This document shows positions 25,289-34,286 of a stretch of DNA of 64,000 nt, in pieces. The DNA lies in NCBI GenBank assembly GCA_045124055.1, contig JBGVKZ010000058.1:1-64000 (forward strand), in the 5' to 3' direction. The translations under genes were made by a program, and so were the position numbers. The stretch's first letter is position 1. Every line of letters starts with the position of its first letter. The stretch comes from CALZKI01 sp045124055 (GTDB taxonomy: Bacteria > Bacillota > Clostridia > Lachnospirales > Lachnospiraceae). The notes under the pieces were generated by a model. The model was not told the DNA's origin and did no database searches. It saw nothing but the letters and a program-made list of their open reading frames with translations.

Positions 25289-26143
25289 CTATTTTTTACG
25301 AATGGCTCTTTCTGTAATCTCAATTTTGCCCTCTTTTAAAAGTCGTCCTACGGCACGTTTAAATTCATTCTTACTCATCTGAATTTCTCGTCTGATTACT
25401 TCAGGATTTGCTTTATCCGTAAATGGTAAAACACCATCATAACTTTCAATCAAATCCATTACTTTCTTGGCATCTACGTCCATCTGCAAATAAGCTTTTT
25501 CGCGAATGCTTAAATTCAGTTTTCCATCTGCTTTAATCGCTGTAACTCTGGCACTAACCTTATCGCCCACCTTAATAGAACCATAAATTTCTTTTTTGGG
25601 AATTAAGGCAGAATAACGATTGTCCACCGCCACAAAAGCTCCAAACTGGTCGCTCAATTCATACACAAAGCCTTCCACTTTATCTTCCTTTTTGTACGGA
25701 CTATTCTGTTCTAAATATTTGTAAACCTTCATCGTTGCACAAAGTCGATTACTTTTATCAATATACAACGCAACCAGGCAATTATCACCTTCTGTTATCT
25801 TTCCAGTCTGCTCCTTAAAAGGCAACAATAAATCCTTTTCAAGTCCCCAATCCAAAAAAGCTCCAAATTTTCCCACCTGAGCCACTCTCAACATGGCCAC
25901 CTTATGAAGTGTAAGCCTTGGCAAATTGGTAGTGGCAATCATTCTATCCTGAGAATCTCTGTAAATAAATACTTCCACACTATCTCCGATAGATGCCCCC
26001 TGTGGTACTTGCTTTACCGGTAGAAGTACTCTTTCTTCTGGCACTTCATATTCCCTAAGTCCTGCTTCTACGTCCCCTAAATAAACACCAAATTCTACTT
26101 TTTTTACAATCGTTAAGTTCTGTTTTTCACCTAAATGAATCAT
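25289..26143 (-). CDS. cvfB: CvfB-like S1 RNA-binding protein
   Basis: 284 residues, typical for CvfB/YitL. Three or four S1-type beta-barrel segments (for example KVEFGVYLGD, AQVGKFGAFLDWG, LSDQFGAFVAVDN with SARVTAIKADGKLNLSIR) are followed by a winged helix (about 215-284). CvfB binds RNA and affects virulence gene expression in Staphylococcus; its role in Clostridia is not known. It lies between the thioesterase and the CPBP protease genes. Confidence 0.9.
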   Translation of the reverse strand: MIHLGEKQNLTIVKKVEFGVYLGDVEAGLREYEVPEERVLLPVKQVPQGASIGDSVEVFIYRDSQDRMIATTNLPRLTLHKVAMLRVAQVGKFGAFLDWGLEKDLLLPFKEQTGKITEGDNCLVALYIDKSNRLCATMKVYKYLEQNSPYKKEDKVEGFVYELSDQFGAFVAVDNRYSALIPKKEIYGSIKVGDKVSARVTAIKADGKLNLSIREKAYLQMDVDAKKVMDLIESYDGVLPFTDKANPEVIRREIQMSKNEFKRAVGRLLKEGKIEITERAIRKK

Positions 26144-26178
26144 CTTACGTCTCTCCGTCCTTTCGTTTTATGGAAAAT

Positions 26179-26883
26179 TTATTCCATTTTGCTAAATACA
26201 ACATTCACCAAAACTTCGTCTTTTTGATTTTTTAAAATTATTTGATTATTACCAGAATCTATTCCCTTATACACGCAGATTTCATCGTGCAAAAATGCTT
26301 GGTTTTTATATTCTGCACGGAATTCATTATATGGAATATCCACATATCCTTCTGCTACACTTAAGTATTTTACATTATTTACATGCCCATTGGTATCTAA
26401 GAAAAATGGGGAGACATAAATTTTATCTAAAGCCTCCGTAGCCGTTTCCGTAGCATTTTTTCTACGAAGTTCTCCCATCTCTAAAGGCTCATCTAATGGA
26501 TAGGTATCTCTTATTTCCTGTGGAATTTTTGCAATTCTATTTTCCTCTAAATCAATTAATACCCATTCTGAATTGGCTCTCACTAAAGTATTACCCTCTT
26601 TATCAAAAAGAGCAAAATGTCTGCCACCTTTAATACTCTTAAATGAATATGGCCAAGTGCCTATTGTAATTTCTTCACTATATTTTGGCTTTCTAAAAAT
26701 CTGAACATGCCAAGTAATTATCATCCAAGTAAAATGATTCTTCTTCTGATAATCAATTCCCACACCCAAATCTTCACTATGAAGTGCAGAACAATCTTGA
26801 AAATAGTTCATCATTCCTTCTAAAGACAAAAACCCGTCTTTGTCCGTTTCACTGTATTTTACTCTGCTTTTAAAACTATACAT
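26179..26883 (-). CDS. Acyl-ACP thioesterase
   Basis: 234 residues made of two hotdog folds, as in the bacterial FatA/FatB-like family (PF01643). The N-terminal motif VKYSETDKDGFLS is followed by an FQD..A.HSE helix; the C-terminal half has FLDTNGHVNNVKYL, which carries the catalytic Asp, Asn and His. The enzyme releases fatty acids from acyl carrier protein. It stands next to acpP, its likely substrate carrier, though acpP has its own promoter and terminator. Confidence 0.92.
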   Translation of the reverse strand: MYSFKSRVKYSETDKDGFLSLEGMMNYFQDCSALHSEDLGVGIDYQKKNHFTWMIITWHVQIFRKPKYSEEITIGTWPYSFKSIKGGRHFALFDKEGNTLVRANSEWVLIDLEENRIAKIPQEIRDTYPLDEPLEMGELRRKNATETATEALDKIYVSPFFLDTNGHVNNVKYLSVAEGYVDIPYNEFRAEYKNQAFLHDEICVYKGIDSGNNQIILKNQKDEVLVNVVFSKME

Positions 26884-26934
26884 ATAAAAACCTTCTTTTT
26901 ATCTTATGCAATATGACTATTTTAACATTTCTTA

Positions 26935-26970
26935 TAAAAAATGAGAAGTCATTAAAAATGACTTCTCAGA
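26935..26970 (-). terminator. Terminator of acpP
   Basis: Perfect 12-base inverted repeat TGAGAAGTCATT/AATGACTTCTCA with a three-base loop, then TTTTTT on the minus strand. Confidence 0.93.
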
Positions 26971-27007
26971 CATAAATCTCTTTCCAGCTTACATACAAAA
27001 ACAAATA

Positions 27008-27238
27008 TTATTCTGCACTATGTTTTCTCATGTAATCAGCAATAGAACCGATAGTTGTGAATTTTTCCAATTCTTCTGTTGGAATTTCTACTTCGAATTC
27101 TTCTTCAAATGCCATTGCTACTTCAAATAAATCTAATGAATCAGCACCTAAATCCTCTTTTAAGTTTGTGTCTTCTGTAAGTTCTACATCTCCAAGTCTA
27201 AGTGTTTCTCTAATAATTTCAATCGCTTTATCTAACAT
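27008..27238 (-). CDS. acpP: Acyl carrier protein
   Basis: 76 residues from the ATG at 27236-27238. An upstream in-frame ATG is only one base from the RBS (AAAGGA), so the downstream one is preferred. It is a small acidic four-helix protein with the phosphopantetheine attachment site GADSLDLFEV at Ser34. ACP carries growing acyl chains in fatty acid synthesis. The gene is alone between its own promoter and terminator; no fab genes are in the window. Confidence 0.95.
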   Translation of the reverse strand: MLDKAIEIIRETLRLGDVELTEDTNLKEDLGADSLDLFEVAMAFEEEFEVEIPTEELEKFTTIGSIADYMRKHSAE

Positions 27239-27277
27239 TGTCTGCATTTCCTTTCTATTTCTTGTACGGACAAACAA

Positions 27278-27306
27278 AGTATATGTTTTATTTCTATGTT
27301 TGTCAA
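27278..27306 (-). promoter_or_regulatory. Strong sigma-A promoter of acpP
   Basis: TTGACA (27301-27306), 17-base spacer, TATACT (27278-27283) on the minus strand. Near-consensus, as expected for an abundant protein. Confidence 0.8.
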
Positions 27307-27312
27307 TAATCT

Positions 27313-28158
27313 TTATTCATTATTTATAAGATATTGATAGATATCTCTTTTTCCTACCCCTCTATCCTTTGCCACAAGTTTCATTGCATCCTTATGGTCT
27401 ATGCCCTGTTTTTCATAAAAGGCCACGTGTTCCTCAATAGACATCTGTTCCCACTCTTTGATTTTTTCCTGTTTCATTTCTTCCTTGCTTTTGCCTTCCA
27501 AAACTAAAACATATTCACCTCGTGGTTCATTGTCTTTGTAATATTCTATGGCTTCTTCTAATGTTGTTTTATAAGTCGTTTCATATTTTTTTGTTAGTTC
27601 TCTGCAAAGAGTTATTTCTCTTTGTCCCAGTACATCATATAATTCCACCAGTGTTTTGGTGAGACGATGGGGTGCTTCATATAATATAATAGTTCGAGTT
27701 TCCTGTTTTAATTCCTCTAAAATTTCTTTTTTTTCCTTTTTATCAGAGGGCAAAAAACCTTCCATACAAAAACGTCTTGTGTTTAGTCCCGAAAGAGTTA
27801 ACGCCGTAATCATAGCACAGGCTCCCGGAAGACTTGTTACCGTAATGTTGGCTTTGTGACATTCTCTTACCAAAACTTCTCCCGGGTCAGAAATCGCCGG
27901 AGTTCCTGCATCTGTAATCAAAGCAATATTTTTTCCCATTTGTAACTGTTCCACAAGATATAAGGCTTTTTCCACCTTATTGTACTCGTGATAACTTGTC
28001 ATGGGTGTTTTTATTTCAAAATGATTCAGTAGTTTAATGCTATTTCTTGTATCTTCTGCCGCAATCAAATCCACTTCTTTTAAAGTATCTACTACTCTTT
28101 GTGTCATATCCTGCAAATTTCCAATGGGAGTAGCACACAAATATAATATACCTGCCAT
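27313..28158 (-). CDS. rsmI: RsmI, 16S rRNA 2'-O-methyltransferase (C1402)
   Basis: 281 residues, tetrapyrrole methylase fold. Seen: LYLCATPIGNLQDMT, AAEDTRNSIKLL, SYHEYN, ITDAGTPAISDPG and LPGACAMITAL, the standard RsmI set, then the EAPHRL segment. It modifies the ribose of C1402 in 16S rRNA. It lies 16 bases after the trmN-like gene and ends the holB cluster, as rsmI does in Bacillus. Confidence 0.96.
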   Translation of the reverse strand: MAGILYLCATPIGNLQDMTQRVVDTLKEVDLIAAEDTRNSIKLLNHFEIKTPMTSYHEYNKVEKALYLVEQLQMGKNIALITDAGTPAISDPGEVLVRECHKANITVTSLPGACAMITALTLSGLNTRRFCMEGFLPSDKKEKKEILEELKQETRTIILYEAPHRLTKTLVELYDVLGQREITLCRELTKKYETTYKTTLEEAIEYYKDNEPRGEYVLVLEGKSKEEMKQEKIKEWEQMSIEEHVAFYEKQGIDHKDAMKLVAKDRGVGKRDIYQYLINNE

Positions 28159-28174
28159 AAAAAGTCCCTCTTAA

Positions 28175-28912
28175 CTAATATCCATAAACCTCATAAATTT
28201 CCGGCATATATACCCCCGGCTCTTTATATACAATCAGCGGTTTTTCCACAGTAAGCCTTGGCTTTCCACCTCGGTTTGCCTCCAATAATACCATATTAGG
28301 TTCTTTATCTACATATGGATAGACTAATTGCATACGCTTTGGCTCTAATTTATAGTCGTGAAGCATCACCATAATTTCCGAAAGCCGAAAGGGCCTATGC
28401 ACCATATAGAAATTTCCACCTGGCTTTACAAGATGTGCCGCTGCTTTCACAACGTCTTCTAACGTACAGCACACTTCGTGGCGTGCAATGGTTTTGGCTT
28501 CATTTTTATTTTGAAGTCCATGTTGCCCCGTCATATAAGGTGGATTACAGGTAATGACATCAAAAGAAGCAGCTTTAAATAATTTATCTGCTTCTTTTAC
28601 ATCTCCTGTCACAATATCTATTTTTTCTTCCAGATGATTAAGTAAAACGCTACGTCTTGCCATATCTGCACTATCTTCTTGGATTTCTAAAGCGGTAAAT
28701 TTTGCCGCCTTAGTTTTAGCCTCCATAAGTATCGGGATAATGCCTGTCCCAGTACACATATCTAAAACGTTGTCCCCTTCTTTTGCTCTAGCAAAACCGG
28801 ATAATAACACCGCGTCCATGCCAAAGCAAAATCTTTTGGGGTCTTGGATAATCTGATAGCCATTTCTTTGCAAATCGTCAATGCGTTCATTTTCTTTCAG
28901 ATTAATTGTCAT
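28175..28912 (-). CDS. trmN: TrmN6/YabB-type tRNA (adenine-N6)-methyltransferase
   Basis: 245 residues, Rossmann methyltransferase. SAM-binding LDMCTGTGIIPILM near 48 and the N6-adenine methylase motif CNPPYM near 123 are intact. TrmN6 methylates A37 of tRNA1-Val; in Firmicutes the YabB family occupies this position between ricT and rsmI. It overlaps the end of ricT by 11 bases. Confidence 0.88.
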   Translation of the reverse strand: MTINLKENERIDDLQRNGYQIIQDPKRFCFGMDAVLLSGFARAKEGDNVLDMCTGTGIIPILMEAKTKAAKFTALEIQEDSADMARRSVLLNHLEEKIDIVTGDVKEADKLFKAASFDVITCNPPYMTGQHGLQNKNEAKTIARHEVCCTLEDVVKAAAHLVKPGGNFYMVHRPFRLSEIMVMLHDYKLEPKRMQLVYPYVDKEPNMVLLEANRGGKPRLTVEKPLIVYKEPGVYMPEIYEVYGY

Positions 28913-29822
28913 TCAGTTTAGACTTTCCTTCCTGTCTTTCCTTTTGCTCCAATTTTTCCAATTCTTTCAACTCAGCATCGTCCAATTCAATTTTCTGATT
29001 TCTATTGAACTTCTTCTTGAAACGAAGGCGGTCTACGTGATATTCCACAAGTTCCTTTTCGTCGTCCACTTCTACCAAAATTTTCACTAACTGGCGAAGT
29101 ACATTAATGCTGTGCACTTCACCTTTTTTACCATCGTCTGTATGAACAAAATCTCCAACATTTGGAAGCTTTCTGTTTAATTCCTCATAAGTTTCCTCCT
29201 CGTGTTTTAAGCAGCACATAAGTCTGCCGCAAACACCTGAAATCTTAGTTGGATTAAGACTTAAATTTTGTTCTTTTGCCATTTTAATGGATACAGGTAT
29301 AAATTCCGGTAAATGTGTATGGCAGCAAAGCGGTCTTCCACATACGCCGATACCACCACGAATCTTTGTTTCATCTCTTACACCAATCTGACGAAGTTCG
29401 ATTCTTGTTTTGAAAACACTTGCCAAATCTTTTACTAATTCTCTAAAATCAATTCTTCCATCTGCTGTAAAGTAGAACAATACTTTGTTATTGTCAAAAG
29501 TATATTCTGCATCAATCAGTTTCATTTCAAGCTCGTGTTTTTGAATTTTCTCAAGACAAATATGAAAGGCTTTCTTTTCTTTTACTTTATTTTCTTCTTC
29601 CTGCTTTTTATCCTTTTCATTAGCAATACGAAGAACCGGTTTTAAAGGCTGAATAACTTTATCATCTTCTACTTCCTTAGGCTCACCTACAACTGTACCA
29701 AATTCAACGCCTCTGGCAGTTTCAACAATGACGTTATCCCCTTTTTGTATCTGCAATTTTCCAGGGTCAAAATAGTAAATTTTTCCCGCTGTTCTAAATC
29801 TTACACCAATTACTTTTATCAT
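28902..29822 (-). CDS. ricT: RicT (YaaT), PSP1-domain regulatory iron-sulfur protein
   Basis: 306 residues. The PSP1 domain (about 55-230) holds the conserved Cys clusters CGRPLCCHTHLPEF and CGRLMCCLKHE. In Bacillus, RicT works with RicA and RicF, carries Fe-S clusters, and promotes RNase Y-dependent RNA maturation and the Spo0A phosphorelay. A charged C-terminal tail of about 35 residues follows. The place directly after holB is conserved. ricA and ricF are not in the window. Confidence 0.93.
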   Translation of the reverse strand: MIKVIGVRFRTAGKIYYFDPGKLQIQKGDNVIVETARGVEFGTVVGEPKEVEDDKVIQPLKPVLRIANEKDKKQEEENKVKEKKAFHICLEKIQKHELEMKLIDAEYTFDNNKVLFYFTADGRIDFRELVKDLASVFKTRIELRQIGVRDETKIRGGIGVCGRPLCCHTHLPEFIPVSIKMAKEQNLSLNPTKISGVCGRLMCCLKHEEETYEELNRKLPNVGDFVHTDDGKKGEVHSINVLRQLVKILVEVDDEKELVEYHVDRLRFKKKFNRNQKIELDDAELKELEKLEQKERQEGKSKLNDN

Positions 29823-29849
29823 CTATAAACCTCCATCTATAACCGCAGT

Positions 29850-30839
29850 TTAATTTTCTTTCATCGTAAGAAGCAAAAGTTCCATAGCCAAATCAAAGTT
29901 TACATTAGCAGAAAGTCTCTGCTTGGTTTTGTCCAACATACCAATAATGTTTTCGATACCTTCGTAAGTGCTATATTTTGCTGCTTTTCTAATATACTGT
30001 ATCTCATCTTTAAAAATCAAGTGGTTTAAATCATTTGTTGCTTTATATAGAAGCACATCTCGATACCACACAGACAACATATCTAAATAGTCCGAGATAT
30101 CCATATTGTAGTCACCGATTTTTTTAATGGCAGCCATAATCTCGTTGATTTCCATATCTTTAATATTTTTCATCAAAGAAATGGCTTCCCCTTTAATATT
30201 ATCAAATTCCTCGCTCATAGCAAGCATTCTGGCTTTTCCTACATTCCCCCGTGAGAAAGCCGCACATACTTCCGCCTTATAATCCGGCAACTCCATAGAG
30301 TCCATCAGGAATTTTTTTACTTTTTCATCTTCTACAGGCTTCATACTAAGTACCACGCATCGACTCACAATCGTTGGTAAAAGTGCTTCCACATTGGTGG
30401 TTAATATGAGAATTACGGTGTAAGCCGGTGGTTCTTCTAAAGTTTTTAAAAGAGCATTCTGAGCAGCAACCGTCATTTTCTCGCCTTCGTTGATAATATA
30501 TATCTTTTTTGGTGCACTATATGGCTTAATCACCACATCATTGGCAACCTGAACCCTGATATCGTCTACACCAATGCTATTTGGCTTTTCGTGAGTTACT
30601 TTGATAATATCCGGGTGATTCATACTCATAGCCTGCTTGCAGGAATGACATTCCATACACGGTTCTACCTCGCCCTTTTCACATTGCAAAGCGGTAGCAA
30701 AAATACGGGCTATAAATTCTTTTCCGGCATACCTTTCGCCCTCAATAATATAAGCGTGGGAAATTTTATCCAGTTTGATTGCATTTTGTAAATGTTCTTT
30801 AATGTGTTCCTGCCCAATAATATCCATAAAACCTGCCAT
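29850..30839 (-). CDS. holB: DNA polymerase III delta-prime subunit (HolB)
   Basis: 329 residues, clamp-loader AAA+ fold. The nucleotide loop is altered (GERYAGKEFIA), as usual for delta-prime, which does not hydrolyse ATP. The zinc-binding cysteines are seen in C-EKGEVEP-C-ME-C-HS-C, and LLKTLEEPP and the SRC sensor region (SRCVVL) are intact. Part of the replicative clamp loader. It lies between yaaR and ricT as in other Firmicutes. Confidence 0.94.
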   Translation of the reverse strand: MAGFMDIIGQEHIKEHLQNAIKLDKISHAYIIEGERYAGKEFIARIFATALQCEKGEVEPCMECHSCKQAMSMNHPDIIKVTHEKPNSIGVDDIRVQVANDVVIKPYSAPKKIYIINEGEKMTVAAQNALLKTLEEPPAYTVILILTTNVEALLPTIVSRCVVLSMKPVEDEKVKKFLMDSMELPDYKAEVCAAFSRGNVGKARMLAMSEEFDNIKGEAISLMKNIKDMEINEIMAAIKKIGDYNMDISDYLDMLSVWYRDVLLYKATNDLNHLIFKDEIQYIRKAAKYSTYEGIENIIGMLDKTKQRLSANVNFDLAMELLLLTMKEN

Positions 30840-30851
30840 AGTTTCGCCCCC

Positions 30852-31292
30852 TTATGTAAAGATATCAAGAATCAGACCTTCAATTTCACCAATTTTAGCT
30901 AATATGGCGATATTGTCCTGTTCTTCTTTTACTAATTCTTTTGCAAGCTCGTCTAGGTTCTGGTCAATCAGACGAATGATACCATATACTCTGTGACGAC
31001 CTTTTCTATCCAGAAAGTTCTCTCTTTGAAATGTGTGGGAACGATTAATAATTTCATTCATAAATTCTTTAATAAGTCCCCGGTATTTTTTCATATCGCG
31101 AACGTCTTTTTTCTTGCCAATTTTCTTGCCCTGTTCGCTGATTGCACCCATAAGTGCACTGATATGTTCTTGTAAAGCTGCATCTTCAATATGGCTAACC
31201 AGTGTAAATTTAAAGCTTCCATCTGCCTGCTGAGTTTTTTGTGCGGTATCTACTTGAGTTACCTGACTTGTTGCATTTACTTTAATATCCAC
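30852..31292 (-). CDS. yaaR: YaaR family protein (DUF327)
   Basis: 146 residues from a GTG with RBS AAGGTGG. Soluble and helical with many basic residues; FKFTLVSHIEDAALQE and the FQRENFLDRKGRHRVYGIIRLIDQNLDELA stretch type the DUF327 family by its pattern. The gene is conserved just upstream of holB in Firmicutes, but its function is unknown. It follows the guanylate-kinase-like gene by 16 bases. Confidence 0.9.
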   Translation of the reverse strand: MDIKVNATSQVTQVDTAQKTQQADGSFKFTLVSHIEDAALQEHISALMGAISEQGKKIGKKKDVRDMKKYRGLIKEFMNEIINRSHTFQRENFLDRKGRHRVYGIIRLIDQNLDELAKELVKEEQDNIAILAKIGEIEGLILDIFT

Positions 31293-31308
31293 ACTCTCAC
31301 CACCTTTT

Positions 31309-31899
31309 CTAATTCATATGATTTAAAATATATTTGATAATCTGTCTTGTGCAGCGTTTTAAATTGTTGTTATAGAATTTGGTTGTAACACCTGCTTTTT
31401 CAATGTTTTTATCACTAAAATCCTGGCTGTCCGCCAAAAATCTTCTGCACATTTCTTCATACTTTGGAGCCTTTTGCTTTTTCTCGCGATTTAAAGCTCT
31501 CTGAAGCCTTACTCCATCGTCTAAATCAATCAAGATTGGCAACATTTTCTCTTTGCCAAAATACTGAGCCGTTTTTTCGTAGGATTCTAATGTTCCAATA
31601 ATAATATAGCTATTTTGGTCCAAGTCGATGCTCTCATCATTGACAGTAAAATAACGCCACACCCCGTAGCAAGTATCATAGCTTCTATGCTCAATGACCT
31701 TTCCTTCCTGTAAAAGTGCTTTAAACCCGGCTTCGTCAGTAAAAAAGTACTCGACTCCATTTTCTTCTCCCAGTCGGATGGGTCTTGTTGTATATGGTAC
31801 AATTTTCTTTAACTCAATACTCTTGTCTGAAAGTATGCTTCTATATATGGTGTCCTTACCGGAAGAACTTTTCCCCATAATATATACTATCTTCCCCAT
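31309..31899 (-). CDS. Guanylate kinase-like protein
   Basis: 196 residues from the ATG at 31897-31899 (RBS AAAGGA). A frame to 31983 would cross the pyk terminator. P-loop is GKSSSGKDT near 8-16, followed by the GMP-binding pattern YTTRPIRLGEENGVEY and a later LIDLDDGVRLQRAL lid region. The P-loop is unusual for a housekeeping Gmk, which has SGPSGxGK, so substrate preference may differ. It stands where tmk is found in the Bacillus tmk-yaaQ-yaaR-holB cluster. It may be a second nucleoside monophosphate kinase. Confidence 0.78.
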   Translation of the reverse strand: MGKIVYIMGKSSSGKDTIYRSILSDKSIELKKIVPYTTRPIRLGEENGVEYFFTDEAGFKALLQEGKVIEHRSYDTCYGVWRYFTVNDESIDLDQNSYIIIGTLESYEKTAQYFGKEKMLPILIDLDDGVRLQRALNREKKQKAPKYEEMCRRFLADSQDFSDKNIEKAGVTTKFYNNNLKRCTRQIIKYILNHMN

Positions 31900-31965
31900 A
31901 GCTATTTCCTTTCCCAAGCCACGCCTTTTGCGAAGCATCTTTTTTTCTTTCATAGAGTTTTCTAT

Positions 31966-32010
31966 AAAATAAAATAGAAGCACTACCTAAATGGTAGCAC
32001 TTCTATTTTA
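31966..32010 (-). terminator. Terminator of pyk
   Basis: Long stem AAAATAGAAG..CTACC/GGTAG..CTTCTATTTT with a five-base loop and a T-rich tail on the minus strand, 33 bases after the pyk stop codon. Confidence 0.88.
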
Positions 32011-32042
32011 CCTTAATTTCCTTCATAATACAAATGAAATAT

Positions 32043-33455
32043 CTATTCTACTTCAATTACACGAATCATATTTGTTTTTCCGGATACGCCAAGTGGTACA
32101 CCTGCTGTTAAAACAACTGTATCGCCCTTTTCAATAAGGCCTTCACGTTTTGCTGTCTGGATAGCTGCCATAAACAGGTGGTCTGCTGTATCTTCTTTCA
32201 AAATACCAACTGGCTGTACGCCCCAGCATAAGTTCATCTGTCTACATACCTGTGCAGAAGTACTACATGCAATAATTGGGCAATCTGGTTTATATCTGGA
32301 AACCATTCTTGCTGTAAAGCCGGAAATTGTTACAGTGATGATTGCCTTTGCCTCTAAATCCACAGCAGTATCGCAAGTTGCATGAGAAATTGCAGTTGTA
32401 ATATCTTTTTTTGCTAATTCTCTACGTTTCATACGGCTCTTATAATCGATATCCTGTTCCGTACGTTCTGCAATTTTTGCCATAGTTTTTACTGCTTCCA
32501 CAGGGTATTTACCTGCTGCAGTTTCCCCGGATAACATAATTGCTGTTGTACCATCATAAATAGCATTGGCAACGTCTGTTGTCTCGGCTCTTGTTGGACG
32601 AGGATTATTAATCATAGATTCAAGCATCTGTGTGGCAGTAATAACGTGTTTACCATTTGCTTCTGCAAGTTTAATCATACGTTTCTGTAAAATAGGAACT
32701 TCTTCTAATGGAATTTCAACACCCATATCGCCGCGGGCAACCATAACGCCATCTGAAACCGCCATAATTTCTTCCAAGTTATCAACGCCTTCTTTATTTT
32801 CAATTTTGGCGATGATAGTCATATGACCGTCATTTTCTTCAATAAGTTTTCTAACTTCCAAAATATCAGAAGCTCTACGAACAAAAGAACATGCAATAAT
32901 ATCGAAACCTGTCTTTGCACCGAAAATAATGTCATTTCTATCTACTTCACTGATAAATGGCATTGAAAGATTTGCTCCAGGTACGTTAACACCTTTTTTA
33001 TTAGATACTTTACCGCCGTTAATAACTTCACATTCAATGTCTGTATCCGTAATATTTAATACTTTTAATTCAATAAGACCATCGTCAATTAAGATTCTGC
33101 CGCCTACTTCTACATCGTTTACAAGTCCCTTGTAAGTGATACTACAACGAGTATTGTCGCCCATAACTTCTTCTGTGGTTAAGGTGAATTTCTGTCCTTT
33201 TACTAATTCTTCTTTTCCGTTAGTAAATTCTTTTAATCGAATTTCAGGACCTTTTGTATCAAGAAGTGTTGCTACTGGAAGATTTAATTTTTTTCCGATA
33301 GCAATTACATTATCAAATCTTTTTTTCTGTTCTGCGTGGTCGCCATGTGAAAAGTTAAATCTGGCAACATTCATTCCTGCTTTCATTAATTCTTCCAGAG
33401 TTTCTGGATTTTCACTTGCAGGACCAATCGTACAAATGATTTTTGTTTTTCTCAT
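32043..33455 (-). CDS. pyk: Pyruvate kinase
   Basis: 470 residues from the ATG at 33453-33455, 9 bases after GGAGG. Two earlier in-frame ATGs fall in or too near that RBS. Seen: MRKTKIICTIGPAS, FNFSHGDH, LDTKGPEIR, the signature IIAKIENKEGVDNLEEI, MVARGDMGVEI and MLESMINNPRPTRAETTDVANA. There is no extra C-terminal PEP-utiliser domain, which some Firmicute enzymes carry. It converts PEP and ADP to pyruvate and ATP, the last step of glycolysis. The gene is alone between a promoter and a terminator. Confidence 0.97.
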   Translation of the reverse strand: MRKTKIICTIGPASENPETLEELMKAGMNVARFNFSHGDHAEQKKRFDNVIAIGKKLNLPVATLLDTKGPEIRLKEFTNGKEELVKGQKFTLTTEEVMGDNTRCSITYKGLVNDVEVGGRILIDDGLIELKVLNITDTDIECEVINGGKVSNKKGVNVPGANLSMPFISEVDRNDIIFGAKTGFDIIACSFVRRASDILEVRKLIEENDGHMTIIAKIENKEGVDNLEEIMAVSDGVMVARGDMGVEIPLEEVPILQKRMIKLAEANGKHVITATQMLESMINNPRPTRAETTDVANAIYDGTTAIMLSGETAAGKYPVEAVKTMAKIAERTEQDIDYKSRMKRRELAKKDITTAISHATCDTAVDLEAKAIITVTISGFTARMVSRYKPDCPIIACSTSAQVCRQMNLCWGVQPVGILKEDTADHLFMAAIQTAKREGLIEKGDTVVLTAGVPLGVSGKTNMIRVIEVE

Positions 33456-33488
33456 CTTCATTTTCCTCCACATAATTATCTCAGCTTT

Positions 33489-33497
33489 ATTATATCA
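33489..33497 (-). promoter_or_regulatory. Extended -10 promoter of pyk
   Basis: TGATATAAT on the minus strand (TATAAT at 33489-33494), 34 bases before the pyk start. The -35 region is poor. Confidence 0.5.
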
Positions 33498-33576
33498 CTC
33501 CATTTTGTAAATGGAATTGTAAATTATGGACAATTTCAAACCAATTATGCCTCTATTGTTGGCAATTTTAGGGGAT

Positions 33577-34266
33577 TTATTTCATAAATGCCTTATTTTT
33601 TGTCCTACTACTCTTAGAAGCTTTATTGGAAATCTTAAAAACATCTTCTGCTTTTCCTATTACAACAATATGGTCTTCTTCCTGGAACACGTATTTTGCT
33701 TCTGGAGCCGGATTTAGCTTCCCATTATTTTTTATAGCAATCACATTGATGTTATATAATTTTCTAACATTTATCTGTTCCAGAGTCTTATCTATCCATT
33801 CGTCCAAAATAGGCATCTCAAATACCGAATATTCCTCAGTTAATTCAATGTAGTCAAAAATATTGTTGGCTGTAAATCGAACTGCCAGACTCTCCGCCAT
33901 TTCTTCTTCTGGATAAAAGACCTCGTCTGCACCAATCTTTTTCAGAAATTCTGCTTGTCTATTACGCTTTGCCTTGGAAATCACACATTTTGCACCCAGT
34001 TCTTTTAAAATTGCAGTAACTTCTAAAGCCGCATAAAAATCTTCTCCAACAGTTACAAAACAATAATCAAAGTTTCCAACTCCTAAAGAACGCAAAACGC
34101 CTTCTCTGGTACAATCACCTACTATGGCATTTGGAAATTCCGTAGATAATTCCTGAATAAGTTCTTCCCTCTCATCTACAATCATAACTTCATTTCCAAA
34201 TTCAGTCATTTTACGTGCAAGATGTTGTCCTAAAACACCCATTCCTATGATTAAAACTGATTTCAT
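33577..34266 (-). CDS. ktrA: KtrA/TrkA-type potassium channel regulator (RCK)
   Basis: 229 residues: an N-terminal RCK Rossmann domain (GMGVLGQHLARKM, VDERE) and a C-terminal TrkA-C domain (about 135-215) that in KtrA can bind c-di-AMP. It forms a cytoplasmic ring that gates the KtrB membrane subunit in response to nucleotides. It lies 20 bases after ktrB. A basic tail of about 12 residues ends the protein. Confidence 0.93.
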   Translation of the reverse strand: MKSVLIIGMGVLGQHLARKMTEFGNEVMIVDEREELIQELSTEFPNAIVGDCTREGVLRSLGVGNFDYCFVTVGEDFYAALEVTAILKELGAKCVISKAKRNRQAEFLKKIGADEVFYPEEEMAESLAVRFTANNIFDYIELTEEYSVFEMPILDEWIDKTLEQINVRKLYNINVIAIKNNGKLNPAPEAKYVFQEEDHIVVIGKAEDVFKISNKASKSSRTKNKAFMK

Positions 34267-34286
34267 ATTATGATGCCTCCACGCTT

